64,000 bases of DNA, taken from NCBI GenBank assembly GCA_949318235.1, contig OX439127.1, forward strand, positions 12,639,355-12,703,354, read 5' to 3'. The position numbers were made by a program, and so were the translations under genes. Below the pieces are notes generated by a model. It was not told the DNA's origin. It saw only the letters and a list, made by a program, of their open reading frames with translations, and ran no database searches. This document shows, piece by piece, positions 1-50,995 of this stretch. The stretch is from Ecdyonurus torrentis. Lineage: Eukaryota > Arthropoda > Insecta > Ephemeroptera > Heptageniidae. Every line of letters begins with the position of its first letter. The stretch's first letter is position 1.

Positions 1-543
1 TATGATAAAAAGTCTTTAATATCAATTAAAAATGATCCGCAAGATATGCCTAAATATGTTAGTATTTGCACAAGAGATAGCAGAAGCGGCATTCTTTGGT
101 TACGACTAGGCATTTGGCGGACTCATAAATTTATTCTTAATTTCAGAGGTCTAACAGTTCAGTTATGTCCACTTTGTTTTAGGGCAGAAAGTGTCAATCA
201 CATACTTTTTGATTGTAAGAAAACAAATGAGTTCAGAATAAAACATAATATACTAGAATATAAAGAAGAATTAAAAAATCTTCACTCTCTTGATAATAGA
301 AAAGTATTGATTGAACTTGGAAGTTTTTTAAATAAAGTGCGTACTATACGCTCAGCGGCACTTTCAAAATAGTTTTATAAATACAAGATTTGTATCGTGT
401 GTGTTTTTTATTTTATTTAAATATAATGTGTGTTTTAGCACGTAAGAAATTGGGGAGAATTTATTTTTCACTCAAAGTATGTGTAACTAATTGTCTCCCC
501 TTTATAATTTAGAGTAAAATAAAATATCATATTTCATTACAAG

Positions 544-601
<58 letters not shown>

Positions 602-870
602 GAAAGAAATATGATTTTTTATGTTTTTTTATGTTTTATACTGCATTATATATATAATATTTGATAATAAGTTGCATGTAATAACTAAATATCTATATAT
701 GTATTAATATTAGTAAATGGTAAAAATATATATAACGAAATATCTTTTCCCCTTTGGCTGACTTGGTTATAAAGTTGTATTACTTAAACCCAAACATATG
801 TAATTTATGTAATGTGTTTTATTGCAATAAAGCCTATTTTGAATTGAATTGAATTGAATTGCCTATTTTT
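1..870 (+). mobile_element. 3' end of a non-LTR (LINE) retrotransposon, truncated by the window edge
   Basis: An open frame runs from base 1 to the stop at 370-372. It ends in a zinc-knuckle-like motif, CPLCFRAESVNHILFDC (C-x2-C-x7-H-x4-C), the pattern found at the C-terminus of many LINE ORF2 proteins. An upstream LRLGIWRTHKF stretch also resembles the region after the reverse transcriptase. A 3' UTR follows, with a poly(A)/AAAAG tract at 541-608. It ends at AATAAAGCCTATTTTGAATT followed by four GAATT units (about 839-860). Short terminal repeats like this are the usual 3' tail of I/Jockey/CR1-like LINEs. The rest of the element lies outside the window. It could belong to the same family as the RT fragment at 61.8-63.1 kb, but the shared part is too short to say. 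Confidence 0.75.
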
Positions 871-882
871 GTATTGAATTAT

Positions 883-1083
883 TTATTTAAAAGTTTCAAT
901 GACACGGTCAATAAATTCTGTAAAGTAGATTCTATTACCATTATGAGGGGGTAGGGAGGTATATTTCGTATAGAATTTTCTCAATCGATTTGCCGCATAG
1001 TGACGTGCAATGACGTAAGCTTGTTCTACGGTAGTGACGCAAGATAGAACTAAATTAACCAATACGAAACTAGTACATGTCAT
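883..1083 (-). other. Short open frame of 66 codons, unrecognised
   Basis: An open frame with ATG at 1083 encodes a basic C-terminal half (ANRLRKFYTKYTSLPPHNG). It lies between the LINE tail and the poly(T) at 1,172 and is about 460 bp beyond the poly(A) signal of the large minus-strand gene. I recognise no family, and no convincing splice sites frame it. It may be chance or a remnant of a repeat. Confidence 0.12.
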
Positions 1084-1171
1084 TTCTATGAATGCTCTTC
1101 TTTTTTTTCTATTTTCTTTTTCTATTTATATAAATAATATTGGATTTACACGTTGACAAAATCAATTTCAC

Positions 1172-1224
<53 letters not shown>
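1172..1224. repeat. Poly(T) tract
   Basis: An uninterrupted T run of about 53 bp. On the minus strand it reads as poly(A). It may mark the tail of an old retrotransposed copy, but nothing recognisable adjoins it. Confidence 0.85.
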
Positions 1225-1227
<3 letters not shown>

Positions 1228-1545
1228 GAGCAATTCCTTATACTTTTTAATATTCTCAATAAAAAATAATTAACAAATGTGAATGCTAAATTTGCAAGAT
1301 ATATGATAAAATTACAATCATTGTATTGTCTTTTAATAATTAACTTATTATTAATATTATATTTATTATTATATATTTATTATGCTACATAAAATAATAA
1401 TATAAAATGCTAATAACCTAAATTAGGCTTTTTTTAATTTCTATTCTATTCTAAATAAAAAAAGCTTTATTTTGCATAGATTTTGCATTAAAATTTATGG
1501 GATGTTTTCAAATTTTGTAATTATAATTTAGGTTTTGATAACGTC

Positions 1546-1551
1546 TTTATT
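1546..1551 (-). terminator. Candidate poly(A) signal AATAAA of the Fife-like gene
   Basis: AATAAA on the minus strand lies 22 nt past the stop codon of the last coding exon. A second AATAAA overlaps the sequence just after the stop. Both support 1.57 kb as a true transcript end and not only the end of an open frame. The 3' UTR would then be very short. A longer isoform running out of the window cannot be excluded. Confidence 0.5.
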
Positions 1552-1572
1552 GTCAGTATATTCATACATTTA

Positions 1573-39607
<38,035 letters not shown>

Positions 39608-39672
39608 GGTGGAATCTGTCTTTTAGATTTACACTCACAACAGTAAACAATTACACAGTTGAGTTTAGGAGG

Positions 39673-39682
39673 ATATTTTATA
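39673..39682 (-). promoter_or_regulatory. Candidate TATA box upstream of Fife-like exon 1
   Basis: TATAAAATAT reads on the minus strand about 66 nt before the ATG. With a start site about 30 nt downstream, the 5' UTR would be about 35 nt. No clear initiator was identified. The alternative is a start site further right, in the CpG-bearing block at 39.7-40.35 kb, with this motif inside the 5' UTR. Confidence 0.25.
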
Positions 39683-39689
39683 CTTATCA

Positions 39690-40350
39690 GTGTTGCATGG
39701 TGGAGCACCTTAACAGATCTTTTAGCTGTAGTGCGGTGAATTCTTTTTTTCTTGCAAGAAACACCGTCCTGCAGCTAAGTGGACTACACATTGATAACTT
39801 CATCTCATTGCCCAGTGGCTTTTGGGCGAAAATAAAAGACAGGTGTGATATTGGTGTCGGCTGGCAGACATCGTGTCTGACGGTCGACGATTGACACACT
39901 GCAAGTTGGCGAAATGGTGGGTGCGCGTAGGCGGCACTGCCCTATCTTGCGTAGGCAGCACCTACCACCATCAATATACTGGTTTCTTGGCCAATTCAGC
40001 TACCACCGCTGAATTTATTCAAGATTATGACACTGGTATTCGTAATAAAATTAGTAATTTTGATAGTGTTCAAACAACAGAAATCATTTTTAACTATCAC
40101 ACTTTTTCCGGTTTTATTCGCATATACGTGCTATATGCCCTGCACTACCACTTCAAACTGAGCAGACGAACGGCAAGCAGGCGGAGCAGGCAGAGCCCTG
40201 GCTTTGGTGGGCGAGCAAGCAAGCGAGCAGGCTCCAAACAAAATCGATATTGGTGACCTCAGCTACTCTAGCAGTCAGGCCTGGTGCTGCTGCTTTGCTC
40301 AGTCGCTCTCTCACGCTCGATAACTAGCACTCTTTGGGAAGGGGTGGGTG
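39690..40350 (-). promoter_or_regulatory. GC-richer, CpG-bearing block upstream of the Fife-like gene
   Basis: This block is clearly richer in G and C than its surroundings (for example ACGGTCGACG, CGTAGGCGGCACTGCC, GAGCAAGCAAGCGAGC). It lies directly upstream of the first exon, as expected for a promoter or 5' UTR. Its open frames (127 codons on +, 70 on -) resemble nothing I recognise and are probably non-coding. Confidence 0.4.
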
Positions 40351-40956
40351 GGGAGTAACAACCTTTCTTTAACCCCACCTCCTGAAAGGATTTGAAGCAT
40401 ATTATTATAACATGATACAGTTTTCAAAATATACATTCATGAATTTGTAAATTTTAATACGTCCGAATAACTGGACGCTGTAACATACTTGCTATATAAC
40501 TATAACCATCAGTTAAATAAAAGTTATATCTAAAAATAAAAGATAGTAAAATAAAATAATAAAAAACAGATAGTAAAAGTTGAAAAAATAAATGCCTATC
40601 AGGTATATTTAGGCATAATATAGCAAATATTTTTCTATATTTATTTTTATTCTATTTCTTAAGTACGGGGGTATAAACGTACAAAATTATTAATGTAAAA
40701 TTCATATTAGTTCTCCAGTTTTCTAACAAGTTATGCCCAAACATATATAATTTCCTTATAGTCATTCAAATGCATTGCAATAATCACGCTGAAGCAAGCA
40801 TTATTTTTTAGCCTATATTTAATAAATTTCTTTTGCTGCTGTAGAAAAGCATCTTTACATCAATACGATAGAAAGGGTCAATATGAAGGCGCAGGCTTGT
40901 AAATTAAATTGTTACAGCGCTTGCGTATAATGTTGTAATACAAACTATCCTCTTTA

Positions 40957-41203
40957 ATATTGCTGTTGTGAGTATTCAAGCTGCAATGTATTATATTTTT
41001 AAAAGTAGATTTAACTGAAATGAATTGGAAATCAATCGTGCACCAAGATGTTTACTTAATTTTAGCAACAGAAGAAAATAACAATAAATTTTTGATAGAG
41101 ATATAGAGACGTAATGCCTGCAATTTAGGCAATTTTTGCGTCACATATGCAATGCAAGTTGCAAAATTTAAATTAAAAAAGGGGCAATGTAGGTCAAAAG
41201 CCT
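40957..41203. repeat. Direct repeat copy 1 (about 245 bp)
   Basis: It runs from ATATTGCTGTTGTGAGTATT to GGGGCAATGTAG and recurs at 42,048-42,274 in the same orientation, with roughly one difference in ten. Likely a dispersed repeat or a duplication; no coding potential. Confidence 0.8.
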
Positions 41204-41235
41204 ATTATATTATGCTTTTGCAAAGGGAAGTTCAA

Positions 41236-41357
41236 AAATTATTTTGGGGAGGCATATTAAATTTTAATATGCCACGGGTTTAATGGTACACACACACATA
41301 GAAACCATGAAACCCCTGACATACATATTAATTTAAAATGCCTCCCCCAAATATTTT
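41236..41357. mobile_element. Small inverted-repeat element
   Basis: Arms TTTTGGGGAGGCATATTAAA and the complement of AATGCCTCCCCCAAATATTT enclose a short loop with a CA run. Lies between the two direct repeats. Probably a MITE remnant. Confidence 0.5.
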
Positions 41358-41586
41358 GTAGATACCTTTCAGTTAGTTAATGCATGAGCTGTTGACCTTT
41401 TGAATTCAAATTTAAAGAATAACTTAAAAAAAGGCATTTTCCCCCTCCCCCCCCCCCCCCCCCAAAATAAAATAAAATTGTCAGATTTTTGTCAGGAACT
41501 AATCCAGCTATCCTGGAGTCCAAGGCTTGGACTAATGTTCAAAAATTGAAATTTGTTGTGTGTATAATATATATATATATATATAT

Positions 41587-41983
41587 ATGATAAAAATTCA
41601 TTGTAGTCTTACCTTCTATAAGACCCTGGGCTTTCACTCGCTGCTTGTTTTGACGATAAAAATAACACACAACACCATAAAAAATTGTCACTTATATATA
41701 AGTTAATAAAAAGACTCAATTCACAGTTTAAAAAAAAATTATATATACATAGCTATGTTATATTTACACCAATTGGTGTAAATGTTATATTTACACCAAT
41801 TGGTGTAAATATAACATAGCTATGTATATATAATTTTTTAAAAAACTGTGAATTGAGTCTTTTATTAACTTATATATAAGTGACAATTTTTATGGTGTTG
41901 TGTGTTATTTTTATCGTCAAAACAAGCAGCGAGTGAAAGCCCAGGGTCTTATAGAAGGTAAGACTACAATGAATTTTTATCAT
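41587..41983. mobile_element. Near-perfect palindrome of about 397 bp (foldback element)
   Basis: The left arm from ATGATAAAAATTCATTGTAG is mirrored by the right arm ending CTACAATGAATTTTTATCAT. The arms match almost base for base over about 195 bp. The spacer is only a few bases, with TTACACCAATTGGTGTAA on both sides of the centre. It would form a hairpin or cruciform. No coding content. It sits between the direct repeats. Confidence 0.85.
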
Positions 41984-42014
41984 CATGTCACCTCGCTTGA
42001 TATTCAAATTTTCA

Positions 42015-42047
<33 letters not shown>

Positions 42048-42053
<6 letters not shown>

Positions 42054-42274
42054 CTGTTGTGAGTATTCTAGCTGCGTTGTATTATACATTTGTAAAGCTA
42101 ATTTTACTGAAATGTATTGGAAATCAATCTTGCACCAAGATGTTAAGTTAATTTTAGCAGCGAGATCTATTTTGATATAGATTTAACGCCTGTAATTTAG
42201 GCAATTTTTGCGTAACATATGCTGTGCAAGTTGCAAAATACATTTTTAAAAAGGGGCAATGTAGATAACACGCC
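42048..42274. repeat. Direct repeat copy 2
   Basis: Same sequence and orientation as 40,957-41,203. It begins exactly at the end of an AT microsatellite (42,019-42,050). Confidence 0.8.
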
Positions 42275-42925
42275 TTATACTAAATAGTATTTTTTCAATA
42301 AAAACTGTATAACTTTGAAGAAAAAAAGAAAACAAACGATCAAACGAACAAACAAACAAATAAACGGAAATAGAGCAAAAATATCAAAATATCCATTCAG
42401 AAAGCAGTGATATTTTATTTAACAAGCATATAATATTGTTACCAAAAATGGAGCTTAAAATATAGCTCACTTACTGATCGTATAATTTTATAAATACCAA
42501 TACTGCATAGATTTAAATTAGAGTATAAAAAGTTGCCTACCTATGCAGGGACAGCAGTGCATTATAGACTGTTAAATTGAATAGCCATCACGGTCTGAGG
42601 TACCTATAAAATTTCTTCTTAACTTTGAACTTGTACACAAGGTATTAGCAATAAGAAAATAGTTAAATGCTAATGACACAAGTATTTTTCCACAATGCAT
42701 TAAAGTTGCACAATATCTACATGACGAATATATATAAATAAAAATCATGCATCTAGTACATTTGTTATTATTTAAGTTATATTTATTTTTTAATTTTATT
42801 TAATATTATAAAAATTTAATACACTTTTTGCTGTTAATTTTGATTTGTGACTATTTTGTTATTTATGTTACTCTATATAGCTGGCATTAAGATAGCAAGT
42901 TACATTATTTATTGAAGGCAAAAAT

Positions 42926-43570
42926 AATGAGGATAAGGAAGACTTCAAAAAATTAAGGGGGTAAAATTTTCTTGCATATTCTAAAACAGGACATTGTACT
43001 GAATCGACGATCTATAGGGTCTATGCATTCATGTTAAAGTCAACGCCATGTTGGATAACTCAATAACATGGGTGGCATAAGACAAAAAATCATTTTGACA
43101 GTTTAAAAACAATATGCAATATTTGTGAGAGCATTGCTGCTGTAAATATGTTGAATTAGTATCTCAAGTATGTGAGAAAAATAATAATAACAAAAAATTA
43201 ACCTTTTTTCCAATGAAAATTGGTTTGAATGAAGTTTGTTCTAGAGCAATGTTTTGCACTACTCCAGTATGGCCTCCAAGCGCAATAAATATGACGTCAT
43301 CCGCATACACCCTATATGCAAAGTTCTAATTTTATAGTTAATTATTTTTAATTAATTTTTTAATCGGACAACTTTTTAATATGCCCACATGCATGAGTTG
43401 CCACCCGTGACATCATTTTTAGATTTTCAAAAATTAATTAAAAATACTTGATGAACTCAAAAATTAGAAATTTACATATCAATTGATTCATGACTCAGGA
43501 TTTATGTCCTCGTTTAAAGAACGAAATAAAATTGCCTCTAAAAATGTCTTTAGTCTTCCTATAGCTCATT
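42926..43570. mobile_element. TIR element, family A copy 2
   Basis: The left end AATGAGGATAAGGAAGACTT is mirrored by AGTCTTCCTATAGCTCATT on the right. The right half (AATTAATTAAAAATACTTGA then GAACTCAAAAA) resembles the corresponding part of the 30.3 kb copy. About 645 bp, non-coding, probably a longer member of the same family. Confidence 0.6.
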
Positions 43571-43920
43571 GTTAATTTTTGGCTTTTAGAACTTTGTTTT
43601 GAATAAATTTAAATTTTTTGCTCAAAAATGGTTGACCTGTTGACCAAAGTCACAATAAAAAATTATTTTAAGTTGCGTGTATGTATAATTGTCCTTTCTA
43701 ATAATAAGCATTATTAAAAGTTAATGTTAAACTTTAATTTGAAAGTATTACAATAAAAATTTATTCAATAAACAAATTGTATTTTTAATATATTATACTG
43801 TATCTAGTACAAAATAAAACTATTTTAACTTAAAAGTATTACGAAGAGAATGCTAAAAAACAGGGAATAGGAAATAAACAAAAAGCAAATAAATAAATGA
43901 ATATAAAGTCTTCAAAACGT

Positions 43921-43922
<2 letters not shown>

Positions 43923-44007
<85 letters not shown>
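43923..44007. repeat. (AT)n microsatellite
   Basis: An AT array in intergenic DNA. Confidence 0.95.
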
Positions 44008-44010
<3 letters not shown>

Positions 44011-44187
44011 TTTTAATATTTATTATATTTTTCACGCGATAGAGTCCATATCATTCAATCAATATCATAAGACGCATGATGAATAAAAAAATTGCATATG
44101 TTAATTAATTAATTAATTGTGAGAAGTGCAGTCAAAATATATCTGATTGTGTCTGAGGTAAAGTTTTTCTTATTCTTTCTTTTACTT

Positions 44188-44190
<3 letters not shown>

Positions 44191-44236
<46 letters not shown>

Positions 44237-44245
44237 CTCTCTCTC

Positions 44246-44314
<69 letters not shown>
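44191..44314. repeat. Compound CT/AT microsatellite at the insertion point of a hAT-like element
   Basis: A CT array (44,191-44,245), then an AT array that runs directly into the element end CAGGGTCGGACTGG. The AT array continues beyond the other end at 46,972. Confidence 0.93.
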
Positions 44315-44317
<3 letters not shown>

Positions 44318-44404
44318 GGTCGGACTGGTCATTTAAGTTGGTCAGGAATTCCTGACCGGGCCCCCCTGGCCTGGGGGCCCTTTGCTCGCTAATAAACAAA
44401 AATG

Positions 44405-44437
<33 letters not shown>

Positions 44438-46968
44438 AGAGAAGAAGAAGAAGAGAAGAAGAAGAAGAAAGTTGGAAGGAACAGAGTTAAAAAAAAAAAA
44501 AAAAAATTAAAAATTCCATCAAATTACACACATACTTATTATTTGTTTCACATCTTAAATTAAAGCGCTCATGAATAATACGTGAATGGTGTAATTATGA
44601 TTTATTATTTATTATATTTACTTATTTCATTGCACAAGAACTATATTATGAACTATTCTCTTATCTCAAACACCTTCAGAAACCTAGGTTAATTTATTTT
44701 CTAGTATTCAGCTTTTAAGATTATTATTATTATTATTTTTTTATCTACGAGTCATTACAAAGTATAATTATGCAAAATTGACTGAAATATTTTATTCATA
44801 TACTTAAAAATATTAACGATCGTGTCGCAAAAAAAAAAAAAAAAAAAGAAAAAGAAAAGAAAAGAGAGAGAGAGAGAGAGAGATTATATAGTGGAAGAAA
44901 AAATATCAAGCTGTTACCTATTACAGAACAAAGAGGAATACCAAGAAATTTTAAGGGGTAGTTTTCATAAAAACATTATATATAAAACAGAACACAATGT
45001 CCTAAATCGATAAATATGTGAATTTTTTAATTTTTAGTTCATTAAGTATTTTTAATTAATTTTTAAAAGACGCAATGACCTCACAGTGATAGTCAGCTTA
45101 TTCCTATGCCCAGACAATTTAAAGTTATAAAACATAACATCATTTTTCAATTTTCTAAAATTCGGGACAATGTTCACTTTTAGAATATAATTATTTTTTT
45201 ATTTTATTTTTTTTAGATTCGAATTCCTTATTGATGCTGGCTATAATTTAATTAAAAATAAATAAATAAAGTTATGGTTTATATTTAAAGATTAAGCTGC
45301 ATGGATCCAAACAAATTTCAAAGTATCATAAAATATCTTTGCTATAAGTTTTGCATGTGATACTACAGGGTGTTTTTTTAAAAGCGCGCATTTTTAAACG
45401 CAAATTAAAATATGAAGAAATAAAATTAAATTAACTTTTTATATATCATTTTATAGCCAAGGGTTAGACATTTTTAAAACTGTTCTTAGAAATAAAATTA
45501 AGTGACCGGTTTTCTTGCACCGAGCGTCAACGTAAAATGTGCTATTTTTTTTTTTCCAAACGTATTTTTTTCTACAAAAATGATCAGAAATTTGCTTTTT
45601 TAACTATCCTTTATTGACAATTAATGGAGTCTGTTGTCATAAATAAGATACCTATAGCACTCTAAACATGTTCTGTGATAAAAATAGAAGGATGGGGCCA
45701 CATTGTTATCAGGGTTAAGGTAAAAACATTTGAGTAAAGCATTGCTAAATTTGCCAACATTTTCTCTAATTCGAGATTTTTTTATAATAATTTAACGAAA
45801 TTTTTAGTTTCTCTATAATGGCTTATAGCACTCACAGTTTTCTATCAAATCTAAGTAATGTTTGGTTTAAGTATTAAAAAAAATTCAACATGAAGGCTTC
45901 ATTAAATTCAAGATGCAAAGAATTAATGAATTCAGCAAAAACCAAATGAAATGTGCGGATTTGCATGTGGACCAACTTTTAAAGAAAGAGATGCAAATTA
46001 AAAATTTCCGATCTTTAAACTGAAATGTTTAAGGTTTTAATTATCAAACCAAACCAGTTTGTAAGAATTGACAGAAAATGATAGTTACAAACAATGTTAA
46101 GAAAATTAAAATTCATACAAAATCGATAAAAAAAAACAAAAAAAAACTTTGATTTAAGAGAATTTTTTAAAGCAAATTTAGCCATGTTTAACGCAAAAAT
46201 TTTCACCTCAACCCTGATACCCCATCCTTCTATTTTTATCACAGAACATGTTTAGAGTGCTATAGGTATCTTATTTATGACAACAGACTCCATTAATTGT
46301 CAATAAAGGATAGTTAAAAAAGCAAATTTCTGATCATTTTTGTAGAAAAAAATACGTTTGGAAAAAAAATAGCACATTTTTACGTTGACGCTCGGTGCAA
46401 GAAAACCGGCCAATCAATTTTATTTCTAAGAACAGTTTTAAAAATGTCTAACCCTTGGCTACAAAATGATATATAAAAAGTTAATTTAATTTTATTTCTT
46501 CATATTTTAATTTGCGTTTAAAAATGCGCGCTTTTAAAAAAACACCCTGTATACAATTATTTCAAAAATAAAAGTTACACACATTTGAATTTATGTTGAT
46601 TAATAAAATAAAATATTATACGTTACAATTTTATGTAAATTTAAGTAAAATATATGACATTCACTAAATTAATAGATAGTATTTCGTTCTTATATATTTT
46701 TTGTTTGTTTTTTACTCTTTCATTGTTTAACTTATTTCTTTACTGAAAAAACTGAAAAAATTATAATTTTTTTTTTGCAAAACAAATATTTAATAAAAGC
46801 ACCCTCTTTAAGTGATTTTTTCCTCAAAAAAGGGGCGCGTCTTGAAATTTTCCGGGGGGCTTCGCCCCCCGGACCCCCCTATTGCTGGGGGGGCTGCGCC
46901 CCCCCAGACCCCCCCAGTGGGCCCTCTCTGGTCTCTTCCTGAGTGGGCCTTTTCGAGCCAGTCCGACC

Positions 46969-46971
<3 letters not shown>
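44315..46971. mobile_element. Non-autonomous hAT-like element, 2.66 kb including a nested element
   Basis: A 14-bp perfect terminal inverted repeat, CAGGGTCGGACTGG, bounds it. TATATATA flanks both sides, compatible with an 8-bp target duplication inside an AT array. Subterminal DNA is GC-rich with stacked short palindromes near the right end (CCGGGGGGCTTCGCCCCCCG at about 46,851). No transposase frame is present. The 1.18 kb element at 45,366-46,549 lies inside it, leaving about 1.47 kb of its own sequence. Confidence 0.75.
45366..46549. mobile_element. Nested long-inverted-repeat element, 1.18 kb
   Basis: Ends are CAGGGTGTTTTTTTAAAAGC and its near complement, flanked by TA on both sides. 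The arms match over about 390 bp (45,366-45,760 against 46,160-46,549), and about 400 bp of AT-rich unique DNA lies between them. No transposase seen. The TA flank suggests Tc1/mariner mobilisation, an inference. Confidence 0.8.
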
Positions 46972-46999
<28 letters not shown>

Positions 47000-48561
47000 A
47001 CTTAATTACAAATAATAATAACAATTTTCAGTACATAAATTCAGAAACGTATTAATTTATTTTAAATCATTATATTGTTATGTACTGTATTTTTAAATAT
47101 TTTTATTTTTATCTAATTGCATGTATTTATTTAAATATTTTCAAGACGAATCTCAGCTAAATTATTATGCTATATCTTCAAAGCTTTTTTACTTTTTGTA
47201 TTGAAAATAGTTATGTATATAGTATTAAACAAGGAGTATATGATTTGTTTTATATAATTAACGTAGGAGCTACGAGACAAAGCGAATTAATACTGCACGT
47301 TAAATCTTTGTTTATATTATTTTTTGTTATTATTATTTTTTTTTTTGCTTGCCATATTATGTTATCGTGCTACACCAATCCCAGTCCCAGTCAAGACATT
47401 GTCTTATCGACAGGTAAGGACTTTCCAAATTAATGGAAAAGCACACACGGGCGGGATCTATCTTTAAATCTATAAATAATATTATATAGAATTTTTTTCT
47501 TCCAGTGATAAAACATATGCCATAAAATAGAGTACGTAATAAATTCAATAAAAATTATGACAAATTAATGAAAAATTTAAAACTTGCGCATAACACCCTT
47601 GCGAGTGTGAGCTATCTGCGTGGATCAAAGGCATTGTAAATATTTCGTTTTTTTTTTTAAATCCCTACTTTCTCACATCGTAGTGTCACTCATCGATCAC
47701 GACTGAATTAATTGAGGATGATTCAATTACAAAATAACCATCATTATAAATAAGGCTCAATGGCAATTTCTTTAATATTTTCATTCGCCTCTTATATCTA
47801 ATAGCAAGGTCCATATAATAAAAGATGTTGAGCGCAGCACAAAACTCGCGCATTCGATTTCATTTTGCGATAGATTGTACTTGGTTCTAAGCCAATATGA
47901 TGCTGTTCACCAGTTACGTCACTGATAAGGTAAACAAAATTGTAAGTGGTGATATGACGTCTTTGGTGAATTTCTTTAAGCTTCCCGGACTAGCCGAAAC
48001 TTTTCCCGAAGCAACTAACCTCTTATATATGGACCTTAATCTGAACGACAAATACCAAATTTGGAGGTTTTATTAAAACTATACATACTACATAATAAGA
48101 ATAAAACAACGGGTATAAAACAGTTTCTCATCGCTTTCACTCTCTTCTTTTTGAAGTAAAACGTGTGTGCAGGAAAAGGGGACAAGAAGAAATCTGCGAC
48201 AGCTAAAGGTCCCTCATGGCCAATACATGCAGATTAATATATGTACATATAGTATAACATAGTTAATTAAATACAGCTACTTGTTATAATTTAATTACAA
48301 GGTGATCATGCATCCTCTGAAAAAATTATACAATTAAAAAATTGCATATATACATTTTTTTTTATATGGCCGCCCGGGTTCATTTCTGATTATTATTGTG
48401 TTCTTTTCTATATTATATTCTTCCCTTGTAACACCAACACAGGAATCCTACTTGATCCAAAGGTAAAAGGTGAGAATAATTGCAGTACCATAACACTGAT
48501 AGGAACTGCAGAGGTGGTAAATAAAGGTATCCCTTTATTATTAGTATTCTTTTGAGTTATA

Positions 48562-48595
<34 letters not shown>

Positions 48596-49047
48596 GAATG
48601 ATTAATCAACATGTAATAGTCTGAAATTTTTAGTTTAGAAGAATTGAAATGTATATTTTTATGTAAAACACACACACTTGGAGAGGCCATCAGTATATAT
48701 ACTTTTTTAAATTATTGAATGGAATAAGAGAATCAATAATAAAGAAAGGATAGAATTACCAGCACCAGCAAGGGCCTTACCACAGTATAGAATTTTTTCT
48801 ATGGAGAAGTTGAAGTCTCGCGTGTGGCACAGATGTTTTTTTTTTTTCCTTTTTTTTTAATATATAAAAATGTTTATTTCATAACGAGAGAGCTTTCGTC
48901 AAATATTAATGACATTATCAATCAAAGAAGCGATTTACTTGAGCACTTTACTGCGTGCGCCGTGTCTTATTTGCTTTGTAAAAAAAAAAAAAAAAAAAAC
49001 TATATCTACAAATATATATATCTAATACAAAATATCTATATATACAA

Positions 49048-49105
<58 letters not shown>

Positions 49106-49137
49106 TTATATATATAATATATATTATGTACATGTAC

Positions 49138-49213
<76 letters not shown>

Positions 49214-50995
49214 CTATATATTATATAATATGAGTTTAATAAAAAATAGCTATAAGATATTTCATCTTTAAATTTATCTAAAATTTATTTTTTACTGCAC
49301 TATGTAATTTTTTTTCTTTCCTGTATACTTTACATTAGCTATAGATTTAATTGATCGCTATATACAGAGTACTCTAGCTATACATTGCAATTGGTAATAT
49401 ATTTTATAATACACATTATAATATATGATAGATTACGAATAAACTTTGTTCATTTAAATTGATGCATTTACATATATAATTATACAAAATCATTATAAAA
49501 TAGTAATTATAGTTGTATTGTTTATAGATATAATATAACTCAAATTTGATGAGTTTATATGACAGCTAGTACAAACAAAATGTCAAAAACTTTTATTTTT
49601 TATTAACTCATCTAAGAAATGTAAATATGAAAAACTTTAAATATAAAAAATTAATAAAAACAAATTAAACAAAATTAAAAGTTTTACTGTTGAAGCTGTA
49701 ATGTAAAACAGTGGTAAATAAATTAAAGGAATAGACAGACCAGAGAAAAACATAAGCATTTATATCACAAAACACTTTATGGGACTTACATAAATAATTT
49801 TAGTTTGTCTCAAAAACCCAGCTGTAGCTCCGTAGCAATGATTAGAAATTCCGATTTATGCAGCCCGCGCACCACATTTTCATACTAATTTTTGCATGTG
49901 TCTGACGTCATGAACATAAATAGTCACGCCAAATGCATAAGTTACAGTATTTTCACGTTCTCTCGTGGTGCTATACATTAACATTCTGGTAAAAATTGTC
50001 AACAATTTTAAAGATCTCATTTTGTGTTTGTTCATTAAAAAGTACATGTTTTGTTTTATGTGGTCTATGGCTTTAAGAAGAGGCGTTTTATTAAATCTTG
50101 TCTGCCTACTTCTGCCCTACAAGTAAAAAAAGACGTAAGTTACATTATTATTTTGCTATTAATAACCTCTATTTTTATATACCTTATTTATTTATAATTT
50201 TATTATTATATTATTTTTATTATTATTTATTATCATTTTTTTATTATTTTATTTATTTATTTACTTTATTTATTTCATATAACTTATTTAGTATACCTTA
50301 TGCTAATGTAATCGTATGCAATATTATACTGTATAAAATATACTACAATTAAGTTATTAAATTTGATCGATCCAACTACAGCACAAATGTGAACTATTAG
50401 AGAGATTCTTAGTTAAATTTTGGGTAAATAAAAAAAGTGTTACATCTTCATTTTTATAGGTATAGACATTTATTTTATTTTTTAACATTTATTAAACTGC
50501 ACAGAAATGCAATACACAATTGTAACATAAATATATAATAAAAACTATTCTACACACTTTGGAAATTATTGTAAATTAATACTTACAGGTTAAAAAAGCC
50601 AAAATCAGATCTTATTTTATTGTAACGATCAATAAAACTAAAAATAGTGTAGACATACATCAAAATTGATAATAATATTAACATGCAATAAAAACTTAAT
50701 TCTTCAAAAATAGAAGAAAATAGATTGGATCAAATACAATTCAAAAACATTTAAACGAATAGTACATAGGATTGTGATTAATGATATATACTTTATCATT
50801 AAAAATTAAAAAAAAAAATAAAAAAAAAAAAAAAAAAACAAAAAAAAAAACGCAAGATGTATGCAATTTTTACTCACATAAATAAGAAATCCTTGTGATG
50901 GATTCAAATGGTAAACTAGACTACTATGCAACATAATAGTGTGCTTTAAGCACACACATATATATACTTATTTATATATATATATATATATATAT

